This document shows positions 1 through 6,123 of a stretch of DNA of 21,141 bases, one piece after another. A program made the translations under genes and the position numbers. Position 1 is the stretch's first letter. The number at the start of each line of letters is the position of its first letter. Source of the DNA: a virus; IMG/VR virus record IMGVR_UViG_3300029984_000035, positions 1-21,141 of that record, one strand, 5' to 3'. The notes below the pieces were generated by a model. That model was not told the DNA's origin. It did no database searches and worked only from the letters and a program-made list of their open reading frames with translations.

Positions 1-166
1 GGGTAGGGCAGTGATTGCTGTGCCTCTCAAGTCGAGAGAACCTCCCACTGTCAGGTTATCGGGTAGGGCAGTGATTGCTGTGCCTTCCAAGTCGAGATAA
101 CCTCCCACTGTCAGGTTATCGGGTAGGGCAGTGATTGCTGTGCCTCTCAAGTCGAGATAACCTCCC
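1..166 (-). repeat. 60-bp in-frame tandem repeat (about 2.8 copies)
   Basis: Copies lie at 1-60, 61-120 and 121-166, with the last one incomplete. Copies 1 and 2 differ at only three of 60 bases, and all three differences change amino acids (Arg to Glu, Ser to Tyr). The unit is exactly 20 codons, so gain or loss of copies keeps the reading frame. The array continues beyond the left edge. Confidence 0.93.
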
Positions 167-246
167 TTAAATAACTTGCCATCTTTAATCTCCAATTTTA
201 CTTTGCATACATCTTCAAAGTATGCTTTGATTTCTTCTTGTGTCAT
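1..246 (-). CDS. 20-residue leucine-rich-like repeat protein, N-terminal part
   Basis: The gene starts at the ATG at 246-244 and reads leftward, still open at base 1, so only the first 82 residues are visible. A short N-terminal segment (MTQEEIKAYFEDV, then about 15 residues) is followed by units of the form LDLRGTAITALPDNLTVGGS. Each unit is 20 residues, two to three units are seen, and Leu and Pro positions recur regularly. The spacing resembles the 20-residue LPX-type leucine-rich repeats of IpaH/YopM-like proteins, and similar runs are known to me from phage and metagenomic proteins. Such repeats usually form curved binding surfaces. The partner here is unknown. It is the most promoter-distal early gene seen, 10 bases after the preceding gene. 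I am confident that it is coding and unsure of function. Confidence 0.75.
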   Translation of the reverse strand, partial: MTQEEIKAYFEDVCKVKLEIKDGKLFKGGYLDLRGTAITALPDNLTVGGYLDLEGTAITALPDNLTVGGSLDLRGTAITALP

Positions 247-256
247 AATATTGTTT

Positions 257-517
257 TTATTTATTTGTAAAATGATAATTCTGCGCGATAAAGTCTTGTA
301 ATTCGATTGCTCCATTGATAAGGGCACTTAGTTTTGATATTGCTTCGATAACTTCTTCCGGATTGTTCAAATTATTATGAAGCTGGATTGATCCTTTGCA
401 ATCATGAATGGTAAGTTTCATGATTCCATCTTCCATTACTTTGGCATGAAAGCTCGCCATGCTCCGGGGACTATCTGGCAATAGAAATTTTTTACTGTTG
501 TATGTTGGTTTTTCCAT
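257..517 (-). CDS. Small early protein, function unknown (86 aa)
   Basis: The open frame extends upstream to 571, but the likely start is the ATG at 517-515. It overlaps the stop of the exonuclease-like gene as TAATG, a coupling arrangement used throughout this operon, whereas the upstream Met would force a 55-base overlap. The product begins MEKPTYNSKKFLL and ends in a helical segment with the sequence NNPEEVIEAISKLSALI. I see no membrane segment or catalytic motif. Its place directly after RecT, the coiled-coil protein and the nuclease suggests an accessory role in the recombination or replication block, but that is only context. Confidence 0.75.
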   Translation of the reverse strand: MEKPTYNSKKFLLPDSPRSMASFHAKVMEDGIMKLTIHDCKGSIQLHNNLNNPEEVIEAISKLSALINGAIELQDFIAQNYHFTNK

Positions 518-1179
518 TAATTTGTTGCGTAAGTTGTTATTGGTTTTGAATTTCCGTAAAGCAGAAACCATCTGTAAGAGAGTTCAAGATATTTGTCACG
601 TCCATCTTTGTAAAAATCTGAATCACGATTAATTGAAATTCTAAATACTTTGAAATTCTTCTTTGAAATTCCGATTAAAACATCTCTGTCACTTCCTGCT
701 ATATCCATGTACCAAGCTCGCTGTCTATCGTAATCAAAGAACTTGCAAGCAGTTTCAAATTCTTTTTGTGTTGTGGCTGCCGTACTTTTTATGTCACCAC
801 CCCAGTTCCAATCAGCTCGCCATAAATCCCATTTGCATCTTGCGTTCAATTCAAAGTCAAAGCCTTTATAATCCATTTTCCTAAGTGCTGTCATCTTCTT
901 TTGTCCATCTGCCTTCTCAGCTATCATTTGGGAAAAATCATCGTTCCAAAAAGCCTTTTTCATATTTTCAGCTTTTGTAAATTCTTCGACCGAGAAAACT
1001 TCACCGTCAAGGCTTCGTTTGAAATAATCAACCCGATGTGGTTCCGTAATCATAGCATCAATTAAATTTCCAAATCTGTAGGCATCTTTTGAATCAGGCA
1101 TCATTCGGGGAAAGAGTTGGTTTTTAAGCCAACTCAAATCCGAATTTGATACTTCGTTCATGGAGTAGTAAGGGTCCAT
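517..1179 (-). CDS. PD-(D/E)XK exonuclease-like protein of phage recombination module
   Basis: The 220-residue product resembles the RecE/exodeoxyribonuclease VIII-type PD-(D/E)XK family that accompanies RecT in phages. The N-terminus shows the usual layout: a short 'NSDLSWLK' helix and a 'YRFGNLIDAMITEP' segment (about residues 34-47). Candidate catalytic residues are Asp118 in KWD and Asp129/Lys131 in GGDIKST, followed by a QxxxY-type helix (Gln153 and Tyr157 in RQRAWYMD). By family, it would resect a DNA 5' strand to expose 3' single strands for RecT. It lies two genes after RecT in the same operon, one base after the preceding stop. The start is the first ATG, placed as TAATATG after the upstream gene. 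Family is fairly sure; activity is inferred. Confidence 0.82.
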   Translation of the reverse strand: MDPYYSMNEVSNSDLSWLKNQLFPRMMPDSKDAYRFGNLIDAMITEPHRVDYFKRSLDGEVFSVEEFTKAENMKKAFWNDDFSQMIAEKADGQKKMTALRKMDYKGFDFELNARCKWDLWRADWNWGGDIKSTAATTQKEFETACKFFDYDRQRAWYMDIAGSDRDVLIGISKKNFKVFRISINRDSDFYKDGRDKYLELSYRWFLLYGNSKPITTYATN

Positions 1180-1180
1180 A

Positions 1181-1423
1181 TTATTCAGTTACTTTTTTAA
1201 TTGCATCAATCCAATTTTGTGGAACATTATTAGTTTCCAACTGCATTGATTCTATAGCTTCATTTAAGCATTTAAGTAATTCAGGTGCACTCGCAATTAG
1301 TTTTGCATTTGCTTGAGCTTGTTCGTAGTTCCAACCGCTAACCTTTGCAATCTTGCATTGCGATGGCATTGATACCACCTCTGTTTGTCCTGATACAAAC
1401 CAATCTCCATCTGTGTGTTTCAT
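1181..1423 (-). CDS. Small phage protein with 'ANAKLIASAPELL' motif (80 aa)
   Basis: The 80-residue product begins MKHTDGDWFVSGQTEVV and contains NAKLIASAPELLKCLNEAI. This is a pattern I recognise from a widespread family of small phage early proteins that start with HTPGPW-like residues and carry 'NA.LIAAAPELL'. The biochemical role of that family is not known to me. It sits between the coiled-coil protein and the nuclease with 1-2 base gaps, so it is part of the same transcript and presumably made with the recombination proteins. Confidence 0.85.
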   Translation of the reverse strand: MKHTDGDWFVSGQTEVVSMPSQCKIAKVSGWNYEQAQANAKLIASAPELLKCLNEAIESMQLETNNVPQNWIDAIKKVTE

Positions 1424-1425
1424 GA

Positions 1426-2637
1426 TTATTTCGCTTTATAAACTGGTTGGTATTCGATTAAAGGACTTTGAATGAACTCTTCGTTCTTTGCTGCATAGGC
1501 TTCGCAAAAGCGTTTCACACGGTCAAAAGTGAATTTCTCAAACTTGTCGGCTGACATTGTTTTACCCTCTTTTTCAAACCAAAATTGAACAAGAAGCAAA
1601 TAGCCGGCTGTTGATTTTAGAGTGATTAAATAACCCTCTTTCACGTTTGGAGCTTCGGAACTTGCTACGCTTGCATCAATCATTGCTCCGGCTGTTGCAG
1701 CACTAGCACTGATAGCAGCTTCTTCCTGTGCTTTCCTTTCTCTTTCAAGTCGTTGAGTTTCCTGCAACGCTTTTTCTTCTTTTTGGCGTTTGATAGCTGC
1801 TTCTTCAAGGCGTTTCTTTTCTTCCTCTCCGGCTTTTGAAATCTCAATCAACTCAGCTTTTTTGGATGGAAGTTTATCTTTGTATTCTTTCAAAGTAGAA
1901 GTGATTTCACGTGTGTACTCATACTTTTTAGTTGAGTAGTTGACTGCTAAAACCTCTTTGACAATTTTGTCATAATCATCCAAAGAAGTGAATTTCATAC
2001 AAGGAGTTTCCAGTATTATTTCAGTAGGAAGAGTATAGCGGGTGTCAAAATTGGTTGACATTGAGAATAAGTCTAAATCAACATTGTCTATCGTTTCAAG
2101 TGTCAAAGCATTGAAAAAAGAAATAATGTCATTTTTAGTTTTATCAATACAATTACTGAAGAAATTACCCATTTCAATATCGCATAACTGACGAATTTCA
2201 ATTAGCTCTTTGTCTTTGTTCAATTGTAGTTGAGCAATACGATCAGCTTCTTGCTTCTCTTTCATTTTTTGAGTGGCATAATCATCTCTGAGAGCTTTCA
2301 CTTCATCCATGATAGGCTTTAATTCACTCTCAAGTGTCGTGAATTGTTTCTTTACTGCATCGACAATCTGAGTGAATGGTTTACGGCGTTCATTCATTAA
2401 GTCAACCGTTTTCTTAGCCTTTATAATGAATGTGGCTAGTTGTGCATCATACACATCATTCATACCTGTTTTGGCTAATTCTACAAGCTTTTGACCTGCT
2501 TCAATACACTTGGTCTTACTTGTAATGTTCGACTCTAAAATCTCGGGAGCTGTAGCGACTATTTCCTGTAATTGTCCTACTTGTAGCAATGCAGTTTCTT
2601 GAACTGCTAAATCTGTTGTTGTTGTTGTTGTTGTCAT
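1426..2637 (-). CDS. Coiled-coil protein between RecT and exonuclease (403 aa)
   Basis: The product opens with Met followed by seven Thr, all ACA codons, then a mostly helical protein. Charged heptad-like stretches lie at about residues 95-150 and again about 255-310, the latter very rich in Glu, Lys, Gln and Arg. An Ala/Ser-rich linker (about 310-330) leads into a more globular C-terminus ending near 'FIQSPLIEYQPVYKAK'. Long coiled-coil proteins of this sort (for example DUF1351-like) often sit beside RecT and exonuclease genes in phages, so a role in recombination or as a scaffold is plausible. I do not recognise the exact family. The start is supported by a 10-base gap from RecT and an ACA-rich, unstructured leader like that of RecT. 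Confidence 0.8.
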   Translation of the reverse strand: MTTTTTTTDLAVQETALLQVGQLQEIVATAPEILESNITSKTKCIEAGQKLVELAKTGMNDVYDAQLATFIIKAKKTVDLMNERRKPFTQIVDAVKKQFTTLESELKPIMDEVKALRDDYATQKMKEKQEADRIAQLQLNKDKELIEIRQLCDIEMGNFFSNCIDKTKNDIISFFNALTLETIDNVDLDLFSMSTNFDTRYTLPTEIILETPCMKFTSLDDYDKIVKEVLAVNYSTKKYEYTREITSTLKEYKDKLPSKKAELIEISKAGEEEKKRLEEAAIKRQKEEKALQETQRLERERKAQEEAAISASAATAGAMIDASVASSEAPNVKEGYLITLKSTAGYLLLVQFWFEKEGKTMSADKFEKFTFDRVKRFCEAYAAKNEEFIQSPLIEYQPVYKAK

Positions 2638-2647
2638 AATTGATTAT

Positions 2648-3577
2648 TTAAAAAGGGTCAGTATCTTCAATAATTATTGGTTCACCTGGTTTAGTTTCTT
2701 TCGACTCAGGTATATTTTGTGTGTTTTGTGTTTCATCAGTGAATGCTGCGCTTGCTTCTACATCCTCAATTTCTCCCTCAAAGCTTACAAATTCACCTAT
2801 TCTCAATTTAGTGTAGGCGGCCATTGCATGTTTGATTGTTTTAGTAGAAAGAAAGCCCGGGTCAATTCCACCATCTTGAGAGGTATACAGTTTGTTTGCA
2901 GATGTTTTATTTTGTCTCAGTGAGTAGCCTTTCAATCTTTCAATGTCATCAAGAAGTAACCACTTGAAATCAATACCATTGTTAGGAAGTACAATACAGA
3001 CATAAGAGCCGAAAATAGTTTTTGATTTGCGAGGAATACAAGGTAAGTATTCGATTGTCAATTCTCCACGTTCATTGCTTTTTGGTTGGAAGTGATCACC
3101 CTCATAAAGAATTATTGGGTTATTCATTCTGATAATCTGACCGGATCGGATTCTTAGGTTTAACTCACCATAAGCAGTAATCACGAAATTTGCAGTTTGT
3201 ACCCAGGAGTCTTGCGCACCGGTTTGTTTTACTTTTGTTGAGCGACTCTCTAAATATGCTTCGCTCTTTTGTCCTGGCTGAATAGATAGGTTGTTTGTTG
3301 CAATCTCAAGGAATGCAGAGAAAAGAGAAATACCGGTGCATTGAGTCAGTTTATCGTTTGTCATAAATGACTTTCGATAATAAAGCGATTCCTTTTCAAA
3401 GATTGTTTCCGCTTCATCTTGACTCATTCTGTGAACTTTCATCAAGATATTTAGAAACTGAATAGCTGTCGGGATTTGTCTAACAATATCCCTTTTGTCT
3501 GCAACATCCAAGTTTAATCTTTCTGCGAAATTCGTCAGATCAATACTTGTAGTTTGTTTTAATTCTTCTGTTGTCAT
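2648..3577 (-). CDS. recT: RecT-family single-strand annealing protein
   Basis: The 309-residue product matches the RecT layout. There is an N-terminal helical segment, then 'SLFSAFLEIATNNLSIQPGQKSEAYL'-like residues (the family's 'A...GL.p....aYl' region). Next come a beta-rich core with 'AYGELNLRIRSGQI', 'ILYEGDHF' and 'IEYLPCIPR', and a C-terminal helix, KTIKHAMAAY. The C-terminal tail is acidic (DVEASAAF..., ending EDTDPF), as in many annealing proteins. By family it binds single-stranded DNA and anneals complementary strands during phage recombination or replication. The PD-(D/E)XK protein at 517-1179 would be its nuclease partner. It is separated from its neighbours by 10-12 bases within the early operon. 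Confidence 0.9.
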   Translation of the reverse strand: MTTEELKQTTSIDLTNFAERLNLDVADKRDIVRQIPTAIQFLNILMKVHRMSQDEAETIFEKESLYYRKSFMTNDKLTQCTGISLFSAFLEIATNNLSIQPGQKSEAYLESRSTKVKQTGAQDSWVQTANFVITAYGELNLRIRSGQIIRMNNPIILYEGDHFQPKSNERGELTIEYLPCIPRKSKTIFGSYVCIVLPNNGIDFKWLLLDDIERLKGYSLRQNKTSANKLYTSQDGGIDPGFLSTKTIKHAMAAYTKLRIGEFVSFEGEIEDVEASAAFTDETQNTQNIPESKETKPGEPIIIEDTDPF

Positions 3578-3589
3578 AATTTGTTGTTG

Positions 3590-3820
3590 TTATACTAATT
3601 CTTTGTGATTAATTACTTTTACAAGTGATTCGTGCTTTCTTCTCCACATTTCAGCTTTTTCTTTCAGGTCTTCTATTTCATTCTTAAGCCTGAAATTTTC
3701 ACGCATAAGAATTTCTTCAGGGGTAGGATTATTTGAAGCAAACTGACCTATAAAGTCACGTTTAAAAACTTTTTTCACTTCTTCCGTTTCGAAAATTGTT
3801 AGCTGTGTGTAGGTGTTCAT
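3590..3820 (-). CDS. Small coiled-coil early protein (76 aa)
   Basis: The frame opens at 3847, but the ATG at 3820-3818 overlaps the preceding stop as ATGA and is the likely start (MNTYTQLTIFETEE...). The C-terminal half is a heptad-like helix with the sequence LMRENFRLKNEIEDLKEKAEM, which suggests a short coiled coil that dimerises. No enzymatic motif is visible. It lies directly upstream of RecT in the transcript. The function is unknown. Confidence 0.75.
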   Translation of the reverse strand: MNTYTQLTIFETEEVKKVFKRDFIGQFASNNPTPEEILMRENFRLKNEIEDLKEKAEMWRRKHESLVKVINHKELV

Positions 3821-3951
3821 TGCTTTTGAATTACTGATATTACACATTCTATAATCATAAAAACTACTCCCGAAATAACTGTTATTAAACCTGCTTTTTC
3901 AAGTTTTTTGCTATTGAAAAAAGCTTCAAATAAGTACGTTACCTTTTCCAT
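3817..3951 (-). CDS. Tiny single-span membrane protein (44 aa)
   Basis: The annotated frame can be opened as far up as 4065, but that would overlap two other genes. The ATG at 3951-3949 gives MEKVTYLFEAFFNSKKLEKAG followed by a clear membrane span (LITVISGVVFMIIECVISVI) and a short QKQ tail. The stop overlaps the next start as ATGA. The first 13 bases overlap, in a different frame, the end of the 31-residue membrane peptide gene upstream. An upstream Met at 4017 is an alternative start. The function is unknown; small phage membrane peptides can affect host envelope or signalling proteins. Confidence 0.6.
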   Translation of the reverse strand: MEKVTYLFEAFFNSKKLEKAGLITVISGVVFMIIECVISVIQKQ

Positions 3952-4034
3952 TTCTTTGATTTTTTTAATAGTTTGATAGTATAGATAATTGCTAGAACTG
4001 TCCAAAATGTAATCCATAAGAATGCTGGTTTCAT
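3939..4034 (-). CDS. Tiny membrane peptide (31 aa)
   Basis: The ATG at 4034-4032 overlaps the stop of the preceding gene as ATGA. Translation gives MKPAFLWITFWTVLAIIYTI followed by KLLKKSKKWKR and a TAA at 3941-3939. This is one hydrophobic, Trp-rich span followed by a strongly basic cytoplasmic-type tail, a convincing small membrane protein. It overlaps the N-terminal end of the 44-residue membrane gene in another frame. The clean ATGA junction and the protein-like composition are the main support, as it is too short for usual gene callers. The function is unknown. Confidence 0.65.
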   Translation of the reverse strand: MKPAFLWITFWTVLAIIYTIKLLKKSKKWKR

Positions 4035-4231
4035 GATTGTAGTTTTTTGAATTTTTGAGAATCAAGATAATTCTCGAATGATGCCATCCTTTTTTGTTTT
4101 AAATTTCTTCTCTTTCTGGGATTAGGTTGAGGAGCTTCAACCGCTGTCAATAATTCCTCAACCCTTTTTTGCATCCCTATCAATGAACCTCCAAGTTCAA
4201 GTAATTCTTTTCTTAGCTTATTTTCATTCAT
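4031..4231 (-). CDS. Small basic early protein (66 aa)
   Basis: The product begins MNENKLRKELLELGGSLIGM, a helical segment. It continues with a very basic middle (NPRKRRNLKQKRM) and ends in another charged helix. Both ends form ATGA overlaps with neighbours, so it is translated as part of a coupled chain. The basic patch would suit nucleic-acid binding, but I do not recognise a family. Confidence 0.75.
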   Translation of the reverse strand: MNENKLRKELLELGGSLIGMQKRVEELLTAVEAPQPNPRKRRNLKQKRMASFENYLDSQKFKKLQS

Positions 4232-4572
4232 AATTCACAGTATTGTTCAGTTTTACCTTTTCTTCCTGTTTTTACACGCCTTGCTCTCATATCTGATCCG
4301 TTGAAATTGAATACCTCAAAAAATATTAATATCAGCATGGCCATACTTGCAATTTGTCTTTTCATCGGGTTTAAATCCATTGAAATGTTGAATTTCATGC
4401 AGAAGAAATAAGTAGCTATTTCAGTAGCTTTTTGTAGGTGAAGCTTATTCTTTACATTATGCAGGTGATTTTGAATTGTAACCGTTGATACGTGAAGAAT
4501 TTCTGCTTGTTCTTTAGCACTTGCACCCCAGGCAGTCAATTCTATTACTTCTTCTTCTCGTTTTGTCAACAT
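4228..4572 (-). CDS. LuxR/GerE-type HTH protein with C-terminal membrane helix
   Basis: Residues 1-57 match the LuxR C-terminal HTH pattern: LTKREEEVIEL, GASAKEQAEILHVS, then the recognition-helix segment TVTIQNHLHNVKNKL. A hydrophobic stretch at about 73-90 (IASMAMLILIFFEVFNF) looks like a membrane helix, followed by a basic tail (MRARRVKTGRKGK). No receiver or sensor domain is present. I recall short proteins of about 110 residues with this layout in Bacteroides-group phages. By domain it should bind DNA, possibly tethered at the membrane. Targets are unknown. It is joined by ATGA to the next gene and by a 2-base gap to the one before. Confidence 0.8.
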   Translation of the reverse strand: MLTKREEEVIELTAWGASAKEQAEILHVSTVTIQNHLHNVKNKLHLQKATEIATYFFCMKFNISMDLNPMKRQIASMAMLILIFFEVFNFNGSDMRARRVKTGRKGKTEQYCEL

Positions 4573-4574
4573 GA

Positions 4575-4820
4575 TTACATCCTCCCTGTTAGCTTAGCAG
4601 TCTTTTGCTCAATTCGAGCTTGATTATTTTTACGATCGTTCATGAATTCTATAGCAGCAGACCAGGCTACTTGTTCCTTATCACTCATGCTGTTCAAGTC
4701 GTTTTTACATACAGCTGACCATAGAGTCACTGTCGAGACACCTGCTTTTTTTGCAATTGCTTTTTTGTCTCCTCTTTTCATTTGTGCAATGATTTGAGCT
4801 TTTTGTTCCGCGAAGTCCAT
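4575..4820 (-). CDS. Small HTH protein (81 aa)
   Basis: The segment KAIAKKAGVSTVTLWSAV at about residues 19-36 has the spacing of a helix-turn-helix (Ala, Gly-Val-Ser turn, hydrophobic recognition helix). It is followed by a helical tail with the sequence KEQVAWSAAIEFMNDRK. Its start codon directly abuts the upstream stop (TAA then ATG). It is likely a phage DNA-binding regulator of the early operon or of a later switch. The specific role cannot be read from sequence. Confidence 0.75.
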   Translation of the reverse strand: MDFAEQKAQIIAQMKRGDKKAIAKKAGVSTVTLWSAVCKNDLNSMSDKEQVAWSAAIEFMNDRKNNQARIEQKTAKLTGRM

Positions 4821-5060
4821 TTAGTTTAATTTTGAATTGTTTATGTAGTATTTTTTCAATCTCTCTAAAGCCATTTTATGAATGGTTATCTTGTGCTCGT
4901 ATTTGTATCGCTCAGATACTATTTCATCGTGTGAGTAGAAAAGCCAGTTCTTTTCTTGTCTCAGGTTTTCAAGCTGAGCAACTCTGTGAACTTCTGAAAG
5001 AATCATTTCAGCAATTACATTCATCTTGTCAAAGTGCTTAATTACATCTACTGTTTCCAT
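4821..5060 (-). CDS. Small early protein, function unknown (79 aa)
   Basis: The open frame reaches 5102, but the ATG at 5060-5058 directly follows the preceding stop (TAATATG) and avoids a 41-base overlap, so METVDVIKHFDKMN is the preferred N-terminus. The product is mostly helical and charged, with the sequence VHRVAQLENLRQEKNWLFYS and a C-terminal KITIHKMALERLKKYY helix. No domain is recognised. It is the second gene of the early operon. Confidence 0.7.
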   Translation of the reverse strand: METVDVIKHFDKMNVIAEMILSEVHRVAQLENLRQEKNWLFYSHDEIVSERYKYEHKITIHKMALERLKKYYINNSKLN

Positions 5061-5061
5061 A

Positions 5062-5310
5062 TTATTTATCTGCTCTAAATTGTTTGTATTTGTTGTTTTC
5101 AATTACCTCAATAGCTTTGTATTCGTCAGTTTTCCACCATGCTTTAAGTTTTGATGATTCTATTTCTGCTTTTGCTTCTCTTGCTTTATCAGCGAGAAAC
5201 TCTTTCATTTCTTTCCAAACTTTTGACATTGCAAAGCCTAAAGTATAGCCTTGATTTTTTACTAAGTACCAAGCCCTTGTCATTAATTTGCTTTTGTCAA
5301 TTGTTTTCAT
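5062..5310 (-). CDS. First gene of the early operon, small protein (82 aa)
   Basis: The product begins MKTIDKSKLMTRAWYLVKNQG. The segment 'SKLMTRAWYLVK...LGFAMSKVWKEMK' resembles small Bacteroidota phage proteins with two Trp-containing helices (KxMK.AW ... F..ALK.AW) whose role I do not know. The C-terminal half is charged and helical. It is the first gene after the leftward promoter at 5416-5447, with a leader of about 100 bases. It would therefore be the earliest product made on induction or infection. Confidence 0.75.
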   Translation of the reverse strand: MKTIDKSKLMTRAWYLVKNQGYTLGFAMSKVWKEMKEFLADKAREAKAEIESSKLKAWWKTDEYKAIEVIENNKYKQFRADK

Positions 5311-5392
5311 AAAAAGAATTTTGAGAAATGAGCATTTTTAATCATTTGTTTGTATTAAATTTGCTGTTTACTTTGCATTGTCTTAATGTTTC

Positions 5393-5460
5393 GCAAATGC
5401 TTACTTAATACTCTGCAAATATAAGCACTTTATAAGCACGAAGCAAATTTATGCTTATAT
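5393..5460. promoter_or_regulatory. Candidate repressor operators
   Basis: The motif ATATAAGCA occurs at 5419-5427, again as TTATAAGCA at 5430-5438, and inverted as TGCTTATAT at 5452-5460. The outer pair forms a perfect 9-bp inverted repeat. A further TGCTTA half-site is at 5398-5403, and GCAAAT occurs three times (5393-5398, 5415-5420, 5443-5448). The sites cover the -33 to -7 region of the leftward promoter and sit 32-95 bases before the repressor start, as expected for operators controlling both directions. I see no equally good promoter for the repressor itself; TATATTTT at 5456-5463 is a weak candidate. Apart from this cluster, 5311-5491 holds nothing I can name. Confidence 0.6.
5416..5447 (-). 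promoter_or_regulatory. Leftward early promoter, Bacteroidota type
   Basis: On the minus strand TTTG (5447-5444) is followed by 20 bases and then TATATTTG (5423-5416). This matches the Bacteroidota housekeeping consensus of a TTTG -33 element and TAnnTTTG -7 element with about 20 bases between. Transcription would start near 5409, giving a leader of about 100 bases to the first early gene. The elements lie inside the operator-like repeats, which fits repression by the adjacent CI-like protein. Confidence 0.7.
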
Positions 5461-5491
5461 TTTAGGGTTAATAAAATATAAAATAATATAT

Positions 5492-6100
5492 ATGATTGAT
5501 TTTAAAAAGATTAGAATTGAAAATAATTTCAGTCAAGAAGATTTTGCAAATTATTTTGGATGTAAACAGTCTTTCATCTCTCAAATAGAAAGAGGTATAA
5601 GAACTATTCCAGATGAGTATATAAGCAAATTAAAAGCAGATTTAAATATAAAAGGAATGAGTGAAAATTTTGAAACTGCTAGAAATAGTGAGAATTTTCT
5701 TTTGATTCCTTTATACAGTCAAGATGTAGTTGGTGGAGTAAATAATCAGGAGATGGACACAAATGGATATGTGACCGGATATATGCCTTTTGTAAATGCA
5801 AAACAAAATGATATTTGTGTACCTGTTACTAATGATAGTATGGCTCCCCTTTATTCTCCTGGAACAATAGTTCAAATAAGAAAATTAGAATATTGGAAAG
5901 AATTTGTTGAGTTTGGGAAAGTGCATATTATTGAACTTAACGATGATAGAAGATTAATTAAAATAATAAGAAAGGGAGATGATTCAAACCATTTCATATT
6001 AAAATCTGAGAATCCAAAATACGACGATGCTGATATTTCAATAGATTTTATTCGTTCTGTTTGGCTTGTTTTGGCAAAATATCAGAAAGTAGTAATGTAA
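5492..6100 (+). CDS. CI/LexA-like phage repressor (XRE HTH plus S24 domain)
   Basis: Residues about 4-55 form an XRE-type HTH (FSQEDFANYFGCKQSFISQIERG). The C-terminal part is an S24 peptidase-like fold with Ser116 in NDSMAPLYSPG and Lys157 in RRLIKIIRK, 41 residues apart, the usual Ser/Lys spacing. The linker shows no clear Ala-Gly cleavage site (the nearest is VVGGV at about 79-83), so self-cleavage is uncertain. By family it would hold the phage in lysogeny by binding operators in 5393-5460. It is the only gene pointing right from this intergenic region. The start is the first ATG, after an A/T-rich leader typical of the phylum. Confidence 0.88.
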   Translation: MIDFKKIRIENNFSQEDFANYFGCKQSFISQIERGIRTIPDEYISKLKADLNIKGMSENFETARNSENFLLIPLYSQDVVGGVNNQEMDTNGYVTGYMPFVNAKQNDICVPVTNDSMAPLYSPGTIVQIRKLEYWKEFVEFGKVHIIELNDDRRLIKIIRKGDDSNHFILKSENPKYDDADISIDFIRSVWLVLAKYQKVVM

Positions 6101-6123
6101 ATCAAAATTTAATGTAACATGTT

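Noticed and set aside
1-166. CRISPR-like array
   Set aside because: The 60-bp units are head to tail with no variable spacers and are in frame within an open gene, so they are protein repeats.
518-571. N-terminal extension of the 86-residue early protein
   Set aside because: It would overlap the nuclease gene by 55 bases, whereas the start at 517 gives a TAATG junction like its neighbours.
2611-2637. ACA trinucleotide run as a phase-variation switch
   Set aside because: The run of seven ACA codons lies inside the frame, so length changes would not shift frame. It is more likely an unstructured, translation-friendly start.
3952-4065. 82-residue reading of the frame ending at 3817
   Set aside because: The N-terminal part (MILKNSKNYNHETS...) overlaps two genes joined by ATGA and has low-complexity Ser/Tyr/Asn content; the Met at 3951 with a membrane span is more convincing.
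5356-5363. TAAATTTG as the -7 box of the repressor promoter
   Set aside because: It matches TAnnTTTG, but there is no TTTG at the right distance upstream and it lies about 130 bases from the repressor start, so I did not list it.
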